Made by a program: the position numbers and the translations under genes. Below are positions 61,246 through 64,000 of a stretch of DNA of 64,000 nt, one piece after another. Under the pieces are notes generated by a model. That model was given only the letters and a program-made list of their open reading frames with translations, was not told where the DNA came from and did no database searches. The stretch is from Desulfosarcina ovata subsp. ovata. GTDB taxonomy: Bacteria; Desulfobacterota; Desulfobacteria; Desulfobacterales; Desulfosarcinaceae. Location of the stretch: contig NZ_AP021879.1 in assembly GCF_009689005.1 (NCBI RefSeq), positions 3,162,001 to 3,226,000 of the forward strand, written 5' to 3'. Each line of letters starts with the position of its first letter. The first letter of the stretch is position 1.

Positions 61246-62244
61246 TTAACGATGTTCGAATTCCAGCAGATAGACCCGCTTCTTGGATGTTTGAAATTTG
61301 TCGGCATCAATTTTAACCTCGCTCCCACCGTTGCCATCCATGGTGAACGTTGCACCCGGCAAAGTTGCCCGGGTCAACTCCTTCGCACCCAAATATTCCA
61401 TTAACTCGGCACCGATCCCGTTGCGGGCTGTCTCATGATTAGCTTTGTTAAGCTGCCGCCCGAGTTCCTCCAATTTGGTGTCAGCTTTGGGCGCGGCAAT
61501 GACGTAAATTCGCTCAATACCCTTTTGTTTATCAAGAATAAAACTACTTTCCGGTCCAGGCAGTGCGAAGGCGGATTGTCCCTTGACCGGATTAAGATTA
61601 TTTACCTGTACGTCCCCAAAACTTTCCATCGGAAACAGCATGGAGAGTTGGTTTGCTGCATCAGATTGGAATATATATAAAAAACAGTCTTGTTCGGGCA
61701 TAATAAGGAACTTGTAGCGGTCGCCGGACATCATTCGGCCGCCTGATTTCAAGCGAAGGGGCTGTGGGGACCAACGAGGACTATAGATCAGGGCCGCATG
61801 CAATTCGATTGGCAAGGAATCCGACTGAAATTCTGTGGATTCCTTTTTTGACATACTATCAGGGGGCACAGATTTTTTTACCGATTCTGTTGCCAGGGGC
61901 ATATTCAAAAACAGATGGCAGTATAGATCCGGCCCTATTCTTCGATCAATATACTCATCTATATCATTTGCATACCGGTGAATCGCATCAAGAGTTTCTC
62001 GGTCGATTTTACCAGTCACAGTCAGTTGGTATCCATGTCGTTTGAGCAATGCCTGGATGGTTGAAATTTGAGTCTCGCTGGAAACATTCTCAAAATCTTT
62101 TCTGACCATTTTGATCACGACGGGGTCAGGTTCGGCACCCGGAATGCAGCGCCAGTAAGGGACTTCAAATAGCCGTCCCAATAGCTGGAGCGTGCTTAAT
62201 TCAACCAGAATCCTTACCCCATCTTTTCCGCTTGAATTTAATAT
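61246..62244 (-). pseudogene. DUF4384 protein, 5' end cut off by an IS element
   Basis: The frame is open from 62244 (after a stop in the IS end) and reads GKDGVRILVELSTLQLLGRLFEVPYWRC before the first possible start, a TTG at 62181, so protein-like sequence precedes any start and the N terminus is missing. It includes a peptidoglycan-binding-like helical stretch (ISTIQALLKRHGYQLTVTGKIDRETLDAIHRY) and a DUF4384 domain (MMSGDRYKFLIMPEQDCFLYIFQSDAANQLSMLFP... ERIYVIAAPK). 64-76 nt upstream of the OmpA gene, so it was the first or an early gene of the CHAT operon. Confidence 0.75.
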
Positions 62245-62246
62245 TT

Positions 62247-64000
62247 ACTGTAATTTCTAATAGTTGAGTCATACGCTAAGGCGTTTATGGCACTACTTAT
62301 TTTTTATACCTCATATTTTACCACTTTTCCTGGACTATGAGGCACACCCAGTGCATCATAAATTTTTAGTTGACGAGACTCTGCTTTTGTGCTTTTTCTA
62401 ACATGTATTGTCTCGCCATTTTTACTTCTCATTACTGCTGTTGTTCGATTTTGGCCGTCTAATTCTTTTCTCAAATCGGACCAACTTGTATGAATCCCAT
62501 TTTCTTTAAGTCTAAACCTGATTGTATGAACGTGGTGATAAGCTAATAATGTGATAAAGAGATGTCCTTTTACTCTCCTCGTTATTTGATGAAACACCGG
62601 CCGTAAACCCAACTCCGATTTTAAACTTCGAAATACAGCTTCAAGATCAGTCAACATCGTATATGTACGCCAAAGAATAGTTTCATCCAGATCGTTCAAG
62701 TTTGTTCTCAAACAATAAACGCCTGGATTTGAATCTGAAGAGTCAGAATTTTTTTTTATCTTCCAGGTAATCTTTGTCGCCTTCTTTGATCCTTTATCTT
62801 TATGGATGGTAATCTCATAATTTTTAGCAGCTTTGGTATATTTTTGTTTCAGCCGTCCTACTTTTTCAACAACCTTCTCATAAATCTTTAGCCGACCTTT
62901 TTGATTTAAACCATCGTTCAATGATTTTAAGTCTGCTTCAAATCTTTCTGAAAATCGATTTTGAATGCTCTGATCCTTTTTTTCTCGCTCACTTGAATGA
63001 CAATAAATTTCAGTCTCTTCTGTTTCCTTGACATATTTTTTGTACGCTTTAACAATGTAATCCTTATCTCTTTTTACTTCAACAGCTTTATCATGATCAA
63101 ATTCTCTATATCTTTTCCTGCTGACAACAAGGTATCGGTAATGATTCGCCTGCAACCATTGTACATTATCGTTTGTTGCTATCCCGGCATCCATTACGAC
63201 AACTGGTTTCTTTTTATCAAAAACACTCATCTGCTTATCGTCTTCTAATGAACTTTCTGATGGTTTATTCAAGCTTGAAATCATTTCTTCCAGTGTTGAT
63301 GGCTCACTAACGTTTCCGGAAAATATTTTACTTCTTCTTGGAAAGCCGCTACTGTCCAAAACTAAAGCCAAAGTTACCAAGGGACAGTCTGAGCGTTTTT
63401 CTTTTGATTTTCCATGCTTGCCAAGTTCATTATACTTACAGCTTCCCTCAAAAAATGTGTTTGTCAAATCATAAAGTGTAATTATTTCTTCAAAACCAAA
63501 CAAAAAACGTTCTCGGTTGTATAAATGCCTTTCAATCGCTTCTTTGTCTTTGTAAATACGGTCAGATATTTCATAGATTCGTTTTAGCGACATACTTTCA
63601 TAGTCATAGCCGATTAATTCGCCTAAACCGCTTCGATTTTGCAGCCAGTAATGCGTTGATAACTCACTGCCGGGAACCGCCATTCGACCAACTATACTTC
63701 CGATTGCAGCTGCTATTTGATGATTATTATATCCAAGACCTTCAAATATTTTATCCAATTGTAATTTGAGAAATGTTTCATGTGATACATGTTCAATACT
63801 AACGCTACGCGGTCTTATAAGTTCAAGACTATCGATATCAATCAAACGGTAATCGGGGGCATCTATACTATCGTTTTTGTCTGTATTGTTGTTTTGACTC
63901 GACCGGGTTTGTATGATTTGTGCAGCATAATGCTGTGCGGCTTGCTCAATTTTTTCCGGCAATTTAAACAAACTTGATTGACCATTAATAATTCCCTCAA
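62247..64000 (-). mobile_element. IS1634-family insertion sequence (continues past window end)
   Basis: Transposase gene plus a non-coding end of ~55 bp. The end near CTGTAATTTCTAATAGTTG (from ~62250) is the presumed terminal repeat next to the truncated DUF4384 gene; the other end is outside the window, so inverted repeats and target duplication cannot be checked. Confidence 0.75.
62304..63971 (-). CDS. IS1634-family transposase
   Basis: 555 residues; full length by the family's usual 500-570. The DDE residues fit: Asp in ITLYDLTNTFFEG, Asp in VVVMDAGIATNDNV and Glu in MLTDLEAVFRSLKSELGLRPVFH. VTLALVLDSSGFPRRSKIFSGNVSE is a family landmark. It cuts and pastes the element. The coding sequence looks intact and its base composition is clearly more AT-rich than the cobalt region, in keeping with recent arrival. 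Confidence 0.92.
   Translation of the reverse strand: MFKLPEKIEQAAQHYAAQIIQTRSSQNNNTDKNDSIDAPDYRLIDIDSLELIRPRSVSIEHVSHETFLKLQLDKIFEGLGYNNHQIAAAIGSIVGRMAVPGSELSTHYWLQNRSGLGELIGYDYESMSLKRIYEISDRIYKDKEAIERHLYNRERFLFGFEEIITLYDLTNTFFEGSCKYNELGKHGKSKEKRSDCPLVTLALVLDSSGFPRRSKIFSGNVSEPSTLEEMISSLNKPSESSLEDDKQMSVFDKKKPVVVMDAGIATNDNVQWLQANHYRYLVVSRKRYREFDHDKAVEVKRDKDYIVKAYKKYVKETEETEIYCHSSEREKKDQSIQNRFSERFEADLKSLNDGLNQKGRLKIYEKVVEKVGRLKQKYTKAAKNYEITIHKDKGSKKATKITWKIKKNSDSSDSNPGVYCLRTNLNDLDETILWRTYTMLTDLEAVFRSLKSELGLRPVFHQITRRVKGHLFITLLAYHHVHTIRFRLKENGIHTSWSDLRKELDGQNRTTAVMRSKNGETIHVRKSTKAESRQLKIYDALGVPHSPGKVVKYEV

Noticed and set aside
1-64000. tRNA, rRNA, prophage or conjugative genes
   Set aside because: No cloverleaf, rRNA, phage structural or transfer gene patterns were recognised on either strand.

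Overview
The window looks like a chromosomal stretch from an anaerobic deltaproteobacterium (Desulfobacterota, probably a sulfate reducer of the Desulfosarcina/Desulfatitalea kind). This is an inference from gene content: a periplasmic CbiK-type cobaltochelatase, a CooT nickel protein next to a DUF3842 protein, an HgdB/HgdC-type ATP-driven reductase pair, a DUF2889 protein, and many small palindromic intergenic repeats. No rRNA or tRNA gene was seen.

Layout. 1-0.4 kb: the 3' end of a CoA-disulfide-reductase/rhodanese fusion. 0.5-11.1 kb (minus strand): one translationally coupled defence operon, HTH - hsdR - AlbA_2/Schlafen-type protein - hsdM (carrying a stop codon and a frameshift) - hsdS - AAA ATPase - HNH endonuclease. 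The last two resemble a Septu-like pair attached to a type I restriction system. 11.3-20.3 kb: mixed genes (CooT, DUF3842, an SBF-like transporter, a hybrid histidine kinase, a PAS-LuxR regulator, DUF2889, a radical SAM/SPASM protein) separated by palindromes and two copies of a small inverted-repeat element with flanking direct repeats.

20.4-53.8 kb: a cobalt/corrinoid supercluster controlled by five cobalamin riboswitches. Module A (plus): riboswitch - signal-peptide/TM protein - NapH-like membrane ferredoxin - TonB receptor - double-cubane-type HgdB homologue - ATP-dependent activase - decayed cbiM/cbiQ - cobN. A divergent unit (minus) has a riboswitch - TonB receptor - PepSY membrane protein. 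Module B (plus): riboswitch - cbiM - cbiL-like - cbiQ - cbiO stub - 3' remnant of cobN. Then (plus) riboswitch - BtuB-like TonB receptor. On the minus strand: riboswitch - solute-binding protein - two permeases - two ATPases - a second CobN/BchH-type chelatase. Module C (plus): a decaying third cbiM-cbiL-cbiQ copy. Last (minus): riboswitch - exported CbiK. Modules A and B are complementary: A keeps cobN but has lost the transporter, B keeps the transporter but has lost cobN, which suggests an ancestral cbiM-L-Q-O-cobN operon that was duplicated and then divided. Together these genes would move cobalt or corrinoids across the outer membrane (TonB receptors), reduce or release them (PepSY protein, ferredoxin/activase/HgdB-type protein, CbiK), bring them into the cell (CbiMLQ-type and Opp/Nik-type transporters) and chelate cobalt (CobN proteins). 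The reductive HgdB/activase arm inside a B12-regulated operon is the most novel feature.

53.9-64 kb: DacB-type peptidase, a composite MITE-like repeat that ends a zinc-ribbon ORF, a lone type I-E-like CRISPR repeat, and a minus-strand operon encoding a DUF4384 protein, an OmpA/DUF4384 protein and a lipoprotein TPR-CHAT (caspase-like) protease. Its first gene is cut by an IS1634-family element that runs off the window end.
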